Assembly (NCBI GenBank): GCA_034231615.1
Contig: CM067316.1
Span: 62,147,353 to 62,211,352, forward strand
Direction of reading: 5' to 3'
DNA length: 64,000 bases
Source of the DNA: Meghimatium bilineatum
Taxonomy: Eukaryota > Mollusca > Gastropoda > Stylommatophora > Philomycidae
Shown piece after piece: positions 45,636 through 56,980 of this stretch. The translations under genes and the position numbers were made by a program. The notes under the pieces are model-generated. The model worked only from the letters and a program-made list of their open reading frames with translations. It was not told where the DNA came from and did not search any database. Every line of letters starts with the position of its first letter. Position 1 is the stretch's first letter.

Positions 45636-45637
45636 GA

Positions 45638-45900
45638 ATTCTGTGTGGTAGTGGATTATATATGCGATAAGTGTCATGTCTGTGTGGTAGTGGATTATAT
45701 ATGCGATAAGTGTCATTTCTATGTGGTAGTGGATTATATATGCGATAAGTGTCATTTCTGTGTGGTAGAGGATTATATATGCGATAAGTGTCATTTCTGT
45801 GTGGTAGTGGATTATATAAGAGATGAGTGTCATTTTTATGTGGTAGTGGATTATATATGCGATGAGTATCATTTCTTTTTGTTGGTGGTTTATATATACG
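45638..45900. repeat. 39-bp minisatellite A
   Basis: About six and a half copies containing gtggtagtggattatatatg and cgataagtgtcatttct. Unit divisible by three, so it reads open as CVVVDYICDKCHF; the copies decay at the right end. Confidence 0.95.
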
Positions 45901-46082
45901 ATGTAATCATTTCGTATTTGTGGTGCCTAGGATGGTATATTGTTCATGTCAGAGTTCGGTTTTAGAATGAAAAACGCTTTTCTATGCGTATAGACTTTAA
46001 AATACACATTCCCTTTTTATACCTCTAGTTACCGAATTGTATATTATTATCATATAGTTTAAATTCTGACTTGTATTGTAGA

Positions 46083-46160
46083 AGAAATATGTGTCATCCA
46101 GATATTAAATACTTGGAAGAAATATGTGTCATCCAGATATTAAATACTAGAAAGAAATAT
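46083..46160. repeat. ~35-bp repeat, two copies and a half
   Basis: gaagaaatatgtgtcatcca followed by gatattaaatactt. Confidence 0.85.
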
Positions 46161-46530
46161 TCTATAGCTAGAAACTAAATTCATTGAAAATTAATATACC
46201 AATCTGAAAATAGCGGATAGTACTAATGTTTATGGCATTTGAGGAATTTACATACATTTGTTTGTATGGTATTGTTTTCTTTGTGTCGATCGACCGGCCC
46301 ATATTCATTGTAACTGTACAATATACACGTTAGAAGTCTGGACTAAATTTGCATCTTTTTGGTGGTGCTGATTTTATGATTACGGAAACACGTTGATTCA
46401 AATTGTGAGGCGAATATGTGCCAGCTCAGAAGACTTGGTCGAAATTCCGTCTGCTCTCTTGTGACTTGCTCAATAGCTCCTGCATGACTCTTAATTAAAT
46501 TATATTATTCATAACAAAAGAAGATCCGAT
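46161..46530. other. Spacer
   Basis: No gene. Confidence 0.35.
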
Positions 46531-46534
46531 TACA

Positions 46535-46640
46535 GAGCCAAATGAAGACCGAGAAAAAGATGGATAGATAACATCAAGATAATCTTGAATAAACATAGAT
46601 AGACACAACACGATCAAAACAACACATTGTTCTTGGCGCG
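46535..46640 (+). mobile_element. Short LINE C-terminal fragment
   Basis: The plus frame at about 46543 reads RPRKRWIDNIKIILNKHR, the conserved block near the C-terminus of several LINE ORF2s. About 100 bp recognisable. Confidence 0.6.
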
Positions 46641-47425
46641 AAAGCTAAAGTTAACAACCCTAGATTGGACCGCTACTGTGAATACAAAGAAGCCAACATC
46701 AACCAAAGACAATAAACTCCCAAATTCTTAACTATTAATCTTTTCATCTGTTTTCTGAAACTCAATAGCGTTGAAGATATCAATTTTATCTGCGTGGTTT
46801 TTATTTGATCTTTTCTTTCCGGTTTTGCAGAATTATAAAGTGGCATCTCCCTAATCAATCTTTGTCTCCTGCTTAAGAAAAGGCTTTGCACAGATCTAGA
46901 TTCAATTATCTGGACTTTGATATGTAGTCTATGGACTAGGCAAGGCAGTTTTAGATTTTGATTTCTGAAACTCTGATCAACCTGCTTAAGTACTCTACTG
47001 GCACTTTATGTAATCATTAAATTATCTCTAGTTGTTGATGTAGGTGGTTTTCTCCTGCTGTATGCTAATGTTACATATATTTGTAAGCTAAACATACTAA
47101 CAACGAAATCGCAAAAGACGTCGTTTCCATCACAAAGACCGAGATTTCGGAAAAGTCGCTACGACGAAGTCCTCTCAGAAGCATACTAGAGCGTCAATTT
47201 GTTGTTTTGTGTGATTTCTGTCTATTTTGCACGATCGACGATTCTTTTACACCCTAACTGCATTTTAATTAATAAAATAATGGGCTAGGATTCTAGATAG
47301 CAAGGTTTTCTAGAGCTTTCTCATGAAAAATAACGACAGAGAAAAAAGTCAGTCTGAGCCTGAAAGTAAAATTATGTGGCCTGACATAAGAAATATGAAT
47401 GATACACTGCGGTACTCTCGGGTTT
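46641..47425. other. AT-rich intergenic sequence
   Basis: No gene recognised. Confidence 0.35.
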
Positions 47426-47427
47426 TG

Positions 47428-48122
47428 TGGTCATTAGCATCATCACTATCAACAGAATAATCATCATCTTTATTATCGTAATTATCATCATCAGCATTAT
47501 CACCATGATACACATCAGCATCAACGTTATCACCATGATCAACAACATCAAGAAAAATAGTATCATCATAAACATTATCACCATCAAAAACAACATCACC
47601 ACCAACATCATCATTATCAACATTATCATAAATAACATCATCAACATTATCACCATCACCAACAACAACAACAACATCAACAACAAAATCACCAACAACA
47701 ACATCACCAGCAACAATATCATCAACAACAACATCACCAACAACAACATCACCAGCAACAATATAATCAACAACAACAACATCACCAACAACAACATCAC
47801 CAACAACATCACCAACAACAACATCACCAACAACAACATCACCAACAACAACATCACCAACAACAACATCACCAACAACAACATCACCAACAACATCACC
47901 AACAACAACATCACCAACAACAACATCACCAACAACAACATCACCAACAACAACATCACCAACAACAACATCACCAACAACAACATCACCAACAACAACA
48001 TCCCCATCATCATCATTATTATCATTATCATCATCAACAGCATTATCGCATTATCATCAACATCCTTAGCATCATCATCATCATTATCACAATCACCATT
48101 ATCATCACCATGATCAACATTC
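47428..48122. repeat. (ATC/AAC)n trinucleotide tract with a 15-bp core array
   Basis: Outer parts are irregular atc/tta repeats. The core 47700-48000 is a regular array of catcaccaacaacaa (15 bp) with 12-bp deletions. Open on both strands (NNNITNNNI on plus, LLLVMLLLV on minus) only because of composition. Confidence 0.98.
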
Positions 48123-48197
48123 AAAATAATTCAACATATGCACTAAGGGTGCATAACACAAAGTAAACAAATATTCCCCAAGAATATACTTATTAAA

Positions 48198-48342
48198 GTG
48201 GTATGTATTGTATGTTTAAGGTATGTATTGTATGTTTAAGGTATGTATTGTATATTTAAGGTATGTATTGTATGTTTAAGGTATGTATTGTATGTTTAAG
48301 GTATGTATTGTATGTTTAAGGTAAGTATTGTATGTTTAAGAA
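48198..48342. repeat. 20-bp minisatellite
   Basis: Seven copies of gtatgtattgtatgtttaag. Confidence 0.97.
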
Positions 48343-48469
48343 TAACCGTTCATATTTCTGGTACTGTGGTCGTCTAATATTTATTTGTGCGGCCCGCACA
48401 ACTATTTTGCGCACAACATATTGCGTCCAGGAATATGTTTTTGTTTGTGTTTGTTAAGATTTTTAAAAA

Positions 48470-48575
48470 TTACAAGTGATTAGCTCTTACTTCCTATGTG
48501 TAGAATGTGCTCAAAGCTTTATTTTCATACTCAGCAGGCTTCAGTTTTCGACTTAGTGCGATGCCTATGGAATAA
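48470..48575. repeat. Dispersed repeat D, copy 2
   Basis: gattagctcttacttcctat, gtgtagaatgtgc and cttcagttttcgacttagtg followed by cgatgcctat mirror 40661-40756. Confidence 0.75.
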
Positions 48576-48673
48576 ACCGTAACAGTGTGGCACAGGAGTT
48601 GATCACAGATAGAATACAACACGACAGTGTAGCTAAGGAGTTAGCATCACAGACGGAAATACACTCTTAACCC

Positions 48674-48724
48674 TCCTCTCTCTCCTCTTTCTCACTCTCT
48701 CTCTCTCTCTCTCTTTCTCTTTTT
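48674..48724. repeat. (TC)n-rich tract
   Basis: Imperfect TC repeats ending in a T run. Confidence 0.9.
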
Positions 48725-49930
48725 TTTAAACACCTCACTAACAGCGTGAACAATAGTCATGGCCGGTAAAACCGTAACGCATCTTTCTCAACTTCCCTAC
48801 ATCGATGAAACACAAAGTGTATTAATGAACAAGTCTGCGTTAGATCAACAAGGCCACTTCCCCTCCCTCCCTGTTGCGTCAATAGTGTTCTCCTCAAAGT
48901 GAAACATTTGTGCTTTCTCCCTTGAGTTCTCTGTTCGAGACTGAAAACAAAGGGAGTCCATCGATCCAAAGTCTTAGCAACTAGAAAGATGTTTACAGAC
49001 AGAGCATGAGTTACTGCCCTTATGTTACGTCCTGTGGTAGTCAATGGTTACTAAATGTTTCAAATAAACATCGAACTTTTCGTTTTGTCTCAAATGTTCT
49101 ACATGTTGGAGGAAATCGATAATATAGCAGAACTATCAACCAACAGGCACAACTTGGATAATAGTAATTTGTTTTGCTAACCACTGGTAACAAATTATAA
49201 CACAAAAATCAACTTTTTGACCAGAAGGCCTTTACAAAAAACACAATAAAGCACACGGATTTAAGAAACGACACAGTCCACGTATATATACTAATTGCTA
49301 GATGGAATAAATCCGGAAGTCCGTTTAAGTATAGATGATGCACAAACTGGAAGGATATGGAGGAAACAAAAAAAAAACCAGAACGTTGGCAGAATATCAC
49401 AGTATATCAACAAACCGAAACACACAGAAAAGTTACATAACATAACAGGAAGTCTACACAAATTAATCACTGATGTTAATCCCCATCGGCTGCAGTTTGC
49501 CGAATTAGAGAAAATATTGGTTCTCAAACGCATATCGAGTTCAGTCACAGAGGGACACAACCTGATGGCAAAACCTTTGACATTATGAGCACCCCAACAG
49601 CTTGCGCCGGTGAAGTAGAAATATGAGCACAGATCGGTGTGTGTAATATTGTGCAAATGTTGACAGAATCGATATGCGAGCTTCAAACCAGTCTATCGTA
49701 TGTACACCCTGATGCGACGTTTGCAAAGGATTGCGTAAGGGGACAGTCATGTAAAACCTTCTTGAATGGTGAAAGTAGCTTTAGAAATTGCGTCAGAAAA
49801 CCTCTGCACGACATAGACACATGTGTAGGACCTCCTACGTCTACAGCTGACAGTGCAAAATGACACAGGACGCCCAGTCTGAGACAGCTGTGGACCAAGA
49901 CATCCTTGTGATTCTGGCAACGTCTGTAAT
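48725..49930. other. Unrecognised ~1.2 kb region with opposing short open frames
   Basis: Frames at 49295-49588 and 49639-49863 (plus) and 49291-49686 and 49683-49898 (minus) overlap head to tail. The plus frame at 49639 has five Cys in 74 residues. None matches a family I recognise, and no splice borders or polyA signal fit. GC content is somewhat higher than in the neighbours. Possibly a decayed retrocopy or chance. Confidence 0.25.
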
Positions 49931-49937
49931 CAAGCAG

Positions 49938-49959
49938 AAGGGGGGGGGGGGGGGGGTAG
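49938..49959. repeat. Poly-G tract
   Basis: About 20 consecutive G, able to form a G-quadruplex. Confidence 0.9.
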
Positions 49960-50352
49960 CAAAGAATACTTCACTCGTCCGCAAATATGACTGAAGTGGT
50001 GGAAGATGTCAGAACAGGACACCACAGACAGAAAAATTGTGGTGTGAGAGGTAAGAATAGGTTTTGTTCTCTGCTTGAAGAAAGACCTATGAGTACCACT
50101 TAGAGTGTCTTGGCTAAAGAAGCTGTGCACTTGCAGCAGGGCAGACCAGAGTCACTGTCGGAGTATATATAGGGAGAGAAGAAAAAGGCGAACATCTCAT
50201 GGACTTTATTGAAAAAGTCCATTAAAATACGATTTGCTGTTGTAACAAATAGGTCACTGAGGTCATTGATAAAACAAATCATATTAAGAATTTCTATTCA
50301 AGTAACATTGTTGAGTGTTTTATTTAATTTTGTGTTCTTGAAAAACTGTTGC

Positions 50353-50356
<4 letters not shown>

Positions 50357-50416
<60 letters not shown>
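50357..50416. repeat. (TA)n microsatellite at a LINE 3' end
   Basis: About 29 TA units directly adjoining, on the minus strand, the 3' end (gaatgaaatgaat) of the LINE relic below. Confidence 0.97.
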
Positions 50417-50418
<2 letters not shown>

Positions 50419-51130
50419 TTTCATTCATTTTCCTTTTGCGCTGAAGTTAGCGCATAGAGCAGAGGTCAGATCTCTCCCATTCTGTCTGTTCAAAGCTATT
50501 CTGTGCAGTTCTTAAATAGTATGAATATTGGTTGTTTTACTTTATCTAAGTATTGTTCTTCTGAGTGTTTCTTTTGGTCTACCCCTTGCTCTTTTACCTG
50601 TAGGTATCCATTCAAGAGATTGGTGGTGTATTCTGTTGGTGTCTGCGCATAGGACATGCCCAATGTAGGACCAACATCGTTTTCTGATAACATCTGTGAT
50701 GAAATTTTGATGTGTCTCTTCTCTGATTTTATCATTCGATTTGAATTCACTCCAATGGGTATTAGTTATCCTACGAAGACATTTGTTCTCGAAACTCAGT
50801 AATTTCTTTTCTGAAGATAAAGAGCTTTTCCAGCTTTCACATTCATATGATAGCACCGGAATAACACAGGAATTAAATAAGCGCATTTTCGTGCGTGTGC
50901 TGATTGACTTTGACTTCCAGATATTAGACAGTCTGTTAAATGCACTTGATGCTAGGGCAATGCGAGTTGTAATTTCTGGCATGACATCACCGTCGAGTGT
51001 TAATTTGCTTCCTAGATAGGAGAATGTGTACTTTTTCAAGTAGACTTTCAAGGAGACTTCCGATAGTGACGTCCGTTGATGGAGGGTATTTCTCTAATCA
51101 AGTCTGGGTCATTCCGTTTATCGTTGGATT
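50417..51130 (-). pseudogene. LINE RT C-terminal relic, well preserved
   Basis: Minus-strand open frame 51051-50542: VYLKKYTFSYLGSKLTLDGD, MPEITTRIALASSAFNRL, LFNSCVIPVLSYECESW, FENKCLRRI, DVIRKRCWSYIGHVL and GKRARGRPKETLRRT. This is the region after the RT palm to near the C-terminus of a LINE ORF2. A frameshift near 50560 leads to a short tail (YALTSAQKENE). 170 uninterrupted codons make it one of the youngest retroelement pieces here. 5'-truncated near 51130. Clade not assigned. Confidence 0.88.
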
Positions 51131-51724
51131 AATCAACTAACATCGTAAAGTCCAGACCGATTTGTGTAACAGAAGTCAGTTCATATATATATATATATAA
51201 AATTTTTATTTATTTTGGTCTTCTGAACTGGGCTCTTTTGGAAATGGTGAGTGGCAACTATGATTGTCATCAGCAGTGTAGATGAGTGCACAGCGACTTT
51301 GGACATCTGATATTTATACATGACACAAATATAATGCACACAGAAGTAACTCAGGGAACATTAATAAATAGTTGCCATGAGATTCATCTGAAAATTGATA
51401 ATACTTTGATAGTTTTGGGAAGAGGGGCGTTAAGAAAACTGTTTTGTCGTAAAAGGGAGGGGGAATTTCAGTAAGGTTTAAGAAACACTGAATTAGATGG
51501 TGATAAAATAGATGCGGCAACGACTCAGAATTTACACCAAATCTAATAGAACACACGAGTCAATCAATGACTGCAGGGTACCATTAGCTTCCACTTGTGG
51601 TCTATAGGCGCTCCAATCAACGTATCAATACATTCTTCAGAGTGTAGCAGCTCACAGTTCCAGTTCATATTGTAAGAGATCACAGCTCCTGTTCGGTGTT
51701 GATTTAACAATAGCTTTGGAGATC
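51131..51724. other. Spacer with short (TA)n
   Basis: (TA)n at 51185-51200; no gene. Confidence 0.4.
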
Positions 51725-51725
51725 C

Positions 51726-51800
51726 CTTATGCTTAGTGGTTCAATTTGTGTTCAAGAGATCTCGAGTTCGGATCCCTAATAGAAGAGAGGCATAAAAGAG
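51726..51800 (+). mobile_element. tRNA-like SINE head fragment
   Basis: gcttagtggttcaatttgtg (A-box-like) and ctcgagttcggatccctaat (B-box-like) in tRNA order, about 35 bp apart. Body not identified. Confidence 0.55.
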
Positions 51801-51849
51801 ATAAGAGGATGGATAGATATCAGTGTTTTAACCCCCGACCCGTTAAATA

Positions 51850-51957
51850 TTAGAATATGTGATTTAGTATTAGATAGCAAGAAAACAGAGAATATACCAT
51901 CTCGTATTTAGTATTAGAAAGTAAGAAAACAGAGGATATACCATCTCGTATTTAATG
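51850..51957. repeat. ~46-bp repeat, left part (interrupted by LINE)
   Basis: Two copies containing atttagtattagatagcaag, aaaacagagaatatacc and atctcgt. Diverged copies resume at 52372-52440 (aaacagaggatataactact). Confidence 0.85.
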
Positions 51958-52372
51958 TGCCATGTGACGTATTCCTTCCAGAACGTTGTCTTCCCAATGA
52001 ACTCTCTGAACCTCTCTCTGTCTTGCATTTTCTAGCGATGTATTCATGTTATCTTTAATGTCATCAGTCCATCGTTTTCTTGGTCTGCCCTTTCTCCTCG
52101 CCCAGGTACTCTTCCCTCCATTATTTGTCTTTCTAAACAGTTGTGTCTTTTTATATGTCCAAACATGCGTAGTTTTCTTGTTGTTATTGTGTTTAGTAAC
52201 CAACACTCTGGAATATTCAGTGTGTTTATAATATCTGAGTTTCTTATTTTATCCTTCCATGATATTCTAAGTATCTTCCTGTAGCATTTCAGCTCGAAGG
52301 CGTTGATCTTCTTTGCCGCTGTTTTACTTACAGTCCATGTTTCACAGCCGTAGTATTTAATATAATTAAAAA
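51957..52372 (-). pseudogene. LINE RT C-terminal relic inside the 46-bp repeat
   Basis: Minus strand: GCETWTVSKTAAKKINAFEL, KCYRKILRISWKDKIRN, ECWLLNTITTRKLRMFGHIK (52345-52150), then RKGRPRKRWTDDIKDNMN and ENARQREVQRVHWEDNVLEG ending IRHMAH. One frameshift near 52110. The 3' end (51957) falls exactly where the flanking tandem repeat resumes. Confidence 0.85.
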
Positions 52373-52440
52373 AATAAAACAGAGGATATAACTACTCGTT
52401 TTTACTCGTAGTATCAGATAACAAATACAACAGAGGACCC
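52372..52440. repeat. ~46-bp repeat, right part
   Basis: aaacagaggatataactact, then tagtatcagataacaaatac and aacagaggacc, diverged copies of the unit at 51850-51957. Confidence 0.7.
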
Positions 52441-52619
52441 CTCGCCCCCTTGTATTTATGGAAGGCTGTCCTACTTCTAAAATTATGAACATACAAGATC
52501 CCTGTCCATTGATATACTTTATATTATCAGTTACCTAGAAATGTAGTGGAAAGTATTGATTATTGAACTATATACGTTTATAAGGGATATGCTAATGTGC
52601 TACCTCGTATTAAAATAAA

Positions 52620-52790
52620 CTCCACCGAAGAGGATATGTCGGGCCCTTGAGACAAATAAAACGGCGATGCGACGCATTTCCACTCTCTGGATTACATGCT
52701 GTTGGAAATCTAGTCAGATCATTGTTCCGTTACAAGAGAGATCCAGTGAGATTTTGAGAATCAACGTTGAAGAAAAAGTATTAAAAACGT
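52620..52790 (+). mobile_element. Family M element, 5'-truncated, plus
   Basis: taaaacggcgatgcgacgca, tttccactctctggattaca, gagatccagtgagattttga and gaatcaacgttgaagaaaaa closely follow the copy at 42192-42350. Confidence 0.82.
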
Positions 52791-53585
52791 GATTTCAAGA
52801 TTTCAAAATTTTTAAAAAGTTATACAACAAAATTATTTTGTGCGAAGATTGTTGTTTGCTGAATAATTAAATACTGTTTTTTTCTTTAATTCACAGAAAC
52901 AATTCTAGAATTTATTGCTCACAAGTGCATTTATTCGGAGTACCACAAGAAATACCACTTGAGTTCGAGAGTTGCGTGTTTTGAATGATATTCTTGACAG
53001 GTTGCGTGCTGATTTCTATAGAGGGGGATACCACAACAAAGTTAGGAGTATGCACCTTCTAAGAAATTATATCACAGACAACTAAATTACTATACGGACT
53101 AGCTTTCAATATGTTCATATGGATGTCGGGTCAAGATGTCAACAATGTTTTTAGAAATGTCTAAGAGTGTGATTAGTTCTTGTGTTCAAGTACTGTGGAG
53201 AATTACCTGAATTGTGGCAGGTATTTGCATAACAAGTGGCGATAGTTACGGCTTGTATGCCTTTAGTTTGAAGTGTTAGTTATGAGTCCATTTACTGGCG
53301 AGAAGTGGGCTACGGTGATGTGAAGGAGGGAGAGAGAGAGAGAGAGAGCAGATTGTTGAAATGATTGCTCTGTTAGAAATGAGCGTTAAAATTGATTACA
53401 CAAAAGTGGAGGGCGGCTGTGTGAAATAACTCCGTCCAGTCCTGTCTCCCGTTAGAAGTGTGATAAGGAAATGTGAGGCAGAAGGTAGAGAGAGTGTGTC
53501 CACGTTACTGCACGTGAGTTTCCTCCCAAGGAAACAAAGAGGAGACAGAATGTGCGACTAGAATGAGGCAGACGTTATTGCAAGT
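52791..53585. other. Upstream region of the SLC10-family gene
   Basis: AT-rich to about 53250, then more GC-rich with a (GA)n run (53330-53348) and cgtgagtttcctcccaagga. An in-frame stop (tag, 53559-53561) lies 24 bases before the first ATG of the downstream exon. No TATA box or other core promoter could be chosen with confidence. Confidence 0.4.
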
Positions 53586-54764
53586 ATGGCACTGATCACG
53601 TGTTGTGCAGGCACGCGGGGCGGGGGGAAAAAGCGCAGAAAAAAATTATGTTGTGACTGTGTCTTTACTTCAGGTTATTGTTTCACACGAAAAATAATTC
53701 CAGGACATTTCGACCATAAACAGTCAGGTATTCAGTGTAATCAGGTAAACAAATTAATTCATCTAAAAGTATGGAGTACCGCTTTCGTCAATTTCCCAGT
53801 AAGTAGTTCGATTTTTATGTTTAATCCCAGGGCTCTTTACATCACAGGAAACAACACACTTCTAACACACTGTGATAATTGCAAGCGTGTTGACTCTCAT
53901 TCCAGAACTACGTTTTACAAATCTGTCTCTACCAATGTCAAGGCTACAGTCAGATCATGTAAATTTGGATTTGAAAAGTTTCGCTTCAGGTCTAAAAGTA
54001 AGCTGTTCTCCATTCTGGCCATCTTACTGACTTCTCAGGTATTACTAAGCACAACATCAACTACAGTCACAGCTGATGCTGCAGCTGTACCATCATATTT
54101 ATCATCCGTGTCGCAACGATCTAACAGCAGGTACAAACTGGTGCCAGCTTCCCAGAACAAAGACAGCATTTTCATCTACTTTAACCCACCATCGATACTC
54201 AACCTTAAGGTCAACACCAGAAAGAGTGTCTGCTTTAACTTCACCCTGTACCGATGGCACCCTCATCCAACCTCTACCAACAACATTACAAAAACAACCG
54301 CAGACTACGATAACACATCTATTCCAAACCCTGGAACCTTAGAAGCATTGCAAACTGATGATAGTTCTGGTTCTTCGACGACAACGACTATAAACTCTAC
54401 TGGAAGCAACCATAGCCATCACCTTGGATTTGCAACATCCTCCTCATCCTCCACCTCAAATTCCACATCCTCACCGTTGACAAGAAACTTTGATGGTAGC
54501 ATAAGCAGGGGGTTAAACCATAACGAAACTGATGGAGGCATCTATTGGGTAATGATTTATTCAAATGATGACAGCATCGCTCGACCAATTGTGACATCCC
54601 CTAATCGACTGATGGTATCTCATGCAGACGCCAAGGGAAGCTACGTGTTGATGGCTGTGTGGGCAGGTCGTCAGTACAACTTCTCAGTGGAGGCTCGTCA
54701 TATTGGACGGGTGACAATGTCTGTGGCGGTTGTCGGAGTGAATGGCGACAAAAGAATGCCGCAG
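53586..54764 (+). CDS. SLC10 (sodium/bile acid cotransporter) family protein, 5' coding exon
   Basis: 393 codons open from ATG at 53586 to a donor (gcag|gtcagt) at 54764/54765, phase 0. Residues 14-23 are Arg/Lys-rich. A hydrophobic signal-like segment covers 140-156 (FSILAILLTSQVLLSTT) followed by Ala/Thr. About residues 165-393 would be extracellular, with many N-x-S/T sites (NFT, NIT, NTS, NST, NHS, NET, NFS) and a Ser/Thr-rich linker near 255-300, then YWVMIYSNDD and VLMAVWAGRQYNFSVEARH. Such an N-terminal ectodomain recalls SLC10A3/A5-like proteins; the family call rests mainly on the next exon. Translation may start elsewhere: the signal-like segment lies 139 residues in, so the real start could be Met78 or an upstream exon spliced into this frame. 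In-frame stop at 53559 rules out further 5' extension without splicing. Confidence 0.72.
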
Positions 54765-54794
54765 GTCAGTGTTACATTTATTTCCTCACCACCT

Positions 54795-54862
54795 GTCACA
54801 GTCTCTCTGTCTCTCTCTCTCTCTCTGTCTCTCTGTCTCTCTCTCTGTCTCTGTCTCACACT
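54795..54862. repeat. (CT)n/(CTGT)n tract 30 bp after the donor
   Basis: ctctctgtctctctct-type repeats, a pyrimidine-rich run close to the 5' splice site. Confidence 0.95.
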
Positions 54863-54877
54863 TCTCTATCTATACAT

Positions 54878-55110
54878 CAGGGGTTCTCAACCTTTCAGAC
54901 GGTGAGCATCGGCCCACATGTAATCGTTAGTACACGTGAGCACTTTTTAACTCGCATGGCGAGAGCAAATGTTATCACGAGATCAACAAGGTGCTCTTGT
55001 AAGCACTGGTATTCGCGAGCACTTATTAGCCCGCATGGAGCGAGCAGAGAGCACCACTTTGCTCATTAGCGAGAGCATGAGAACGCATTCTTCTCATGAA
55101 TATGTTGTCA
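54878..55110. mobile_element. Possible hAT-type element, one terminus seen
   Basis: Begins caggggttctcaacctttca, the canonical style of hAT termini. The following 200 bp (gagcatcggcccacatgt, gcgagcacttattagcccgc) has no coding potential. No matching right terminus or 8-bp duplication was found. A (CT)n at 55120-55145 follows. Confidence 0.5.
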
Positions 55111-55177
55111 ATATCTTCATCTCTCTCTCTCTCTCTCTCTCTCTCTTGATTATTTATTATATGCACATATTCGTCAG

Positions 55178-55330
55178 GCTCTGTGGTGTAGTGCTAGAGA
55201 AAGCGAATCGGACATCAATGGTATCAGGCTCAAACCAAATTTCACGCAACTGTACATCCGGACAGTTAAATAAGCAATGGCACCATACTGAACGTATTTA
55301 TATTGACTATGAAATCATTACAAACCCATA
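55178..55330 (+). mobile_element. SINE S1, plus orientation, diverged
   Basis: gctctgtggtgtagtgctag (A-box region), degraded B box, then tgtacatccggacagttaaa, taagcaatggcaccatactg and aacgtatttatattgactat in the S1 order. Confidence 0.78.
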
Positions 55331-55331
55331 A

Positions 55332-55567
55332 CATGATGGATTTATCAATGAAAACTATAAACATGACGGGTTGCTCACTACACACCCAAAAATGATGGAT
55401 CTATCAATGAAAACTATAAACATGACGGATGGCTCACTACACACCCAAAAATGATGGATTTATCAATGAAAACTATAAACATGACGGGTGGTTCACTACA
55501 CACCCAAAAATGATGGATTTATCAATGAAAACTATAAACATGACGGGTGGCTCACTACACACACAAA
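55332..55567. repeat. 59-bp minisatellite, four copies
   Basis: Units containing aaacatgacgggtggctcac, tacacacccaaaaatgatgg and atttatcaatgaaaactat. It starts immediately after the tail of the SINE. Confidence 0.95.
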
Positions 55568-55744
55568 ACGTTACTACTACTATTCTTCGATTGGCTGAAT
55601 TAGTCCTTACCTTGAATTCTTTTGAATTCAATGGACACTTTTTTTGATTAAATTAGTCGTGTAACAATGGATACCAGGTGAGGACCAAGCTATGCTTGCT
55701 TATTTATTGGTCACCTCGGACATCTTATCTTTTCCGCTTTTCTT

Positions 55745-56030
55745 CTTCTTCTTCTTATGCGTTCGTTCTCAAACTCCTGCAGATTAGCAGGATGTAGTCC
55801 GGAGAACGGAATTAGTTGTGTCATGGCTTACAGCATTGCTGCGATATCTGCGCCTTTCGGCCTGACACATCCGACTTCAACATGGCTTTGGATCACTGAC
55901 CCTATATGGGATGGGACAGCCAACTCCATCGCATAACCTCCTTAGTCGCCTTTTACGACATGCGTGGAAGGTAAACAGTGTTGCTATTCTTTACTCCCAT
56001 TTCGGGCCCCGGCAACACGGGCGCTCCGCT
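55745..56030 (-). mobile_element. Family M element, near full length, minus
   Basis: Low-coordinate end cttcttcttcttatgcgttc (complement of the GAA tail), then gcaggatgtagtccggagaa, catggcttacagcattgctg, gatatctgcgcctttcggcc, cacatccgacttcaacatgg, tacgacatgcgtggaaggta and the terminal ggccccggcaacacgggc. Best reference copy together with 18268-18512. Penelope sequence begins within about 6 bp of its end. Confidence 0.88.
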
Positions 56031-56035
56031 TTTCA

Positions 56036-56980
56036 AGGCCCTATCCCGAACATGTTACATCGCTACATAGATGATGGTATTGATATCACTCTTGAGAACC
56101 CCAAACACTTCACAAACTTTGTTAGTGGTTTCCATCCAGCTATTCAATTTACCTTTATTATTTCCTACACCTATTTTGACTTCCTTGACATCTGTATTTC
56201 CATAGGACTCAATCCCTTACCACGTCCATTCACTACAAGCCCACTGCTTCCATAGTTTTTTTCTTTACACATCATCTCACCCAAGGTCTTGTCATTCACT
56301 TCTTTTTTCTCAGCTGCTCCGTCGTCGTCGTCTCTGCCAAGATGACGCAGATTTCCTGTACAGGCTGAGAAATGCTGTATTTTTGTTCGCCATTGCGTGT
56401 ATCCTGAAGATATCCTATCATATACTTGAAGCGTGTTCTACCTATTTTCCATTCAGACGCCCTTCCATCTAACATACATCTGACCGTCCTATACTGGCTA
56501 CTACTTTTCACCCACATAATATGTCAACACTACGTATCCTATTACGACATTTCTCTATCCTCCAATTAGATCCCATCTCTCGTTCTGTTTTCCCTCTCTT
56601 CCACTCGTCGCTTTTCGGAGAGATATGAACCTTCGTGATCTCTTGGCTCATTCTAGTCTGCGCACCTCTGTAGGTCAACTAGAAACTGTTCCCTGTCCCC
56701 GCAGTTAACCTGTCGTTATTCTTACTCCTATGCTTCAGTTCTCTAAGTCACATTTCGAGATTCAAGACTCTTTATCATGTTTGTCTCGTAATCTAAAATA
56801 TTCTATCATATGTAAGCGTTGTGGTATGAAGTATATTGGTGAAACTGGTAGACTTTTGGCTGATAGATTCGCTGAACATTTAAGAGATGTCACGAATCAT
56901 CGTGATTCCCCGGTGGCCATTCATTTCTACAGCCCTTCACATCATGGAAGCACGAATGTTTATGTAACTGGTTAGGTAGG
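56036..56980 (+). pseudogene. Penelope-like element copy 2, RT C-terminal part plus GIY-YIG endonuclease
   Basis: Starts inside the reverse transcriptase: RYIDDGIDITLENP (YxDD active-site box, 56060-56100), FVSGFHPAIQFTF and FDFLDICISIG, then a linker in several frames (LLRRRRLCQDDADF at about 56315, STLRILLRHFSILQLDP near 56525). The endonuclease follows at 56730-56975: FEIQDSLSCLSRNLKYSIIC, CGMKYIGETGRLLADRFAEH and HFYSPSHHG. It overlaps the region present in copy 1 and shows frameshifts and stops. RT followed by GIY-YIG with a CxxC between is diagnostic of Penelope-like elements. 5' truncated next to a family M copy. Confidence 0.9.

Noticed and set aside
47372-48124. 250-codon Leu/Met/Val-rich frame resembling a transmembrane protein
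   Set aside because: Trinucleotide repeat translated on the minus strand; the plus strand is equally open.
48757-49044. 95-codon minus-strand frame
   Set aside because: No motif and composition like the surrounding DNA.
49291-49898. Opposing open frames of 63-131 codons
   Set aside because: No recognisable domain, no splice or start context, and overlapping on both strands; kept only as an unrecognised region.
54076-55069. Alternative frames overlapping the SLC10 exon
   Set aside because: They are shadows of the glycosylation-rich frame or run into the CT repeat after the donor site.
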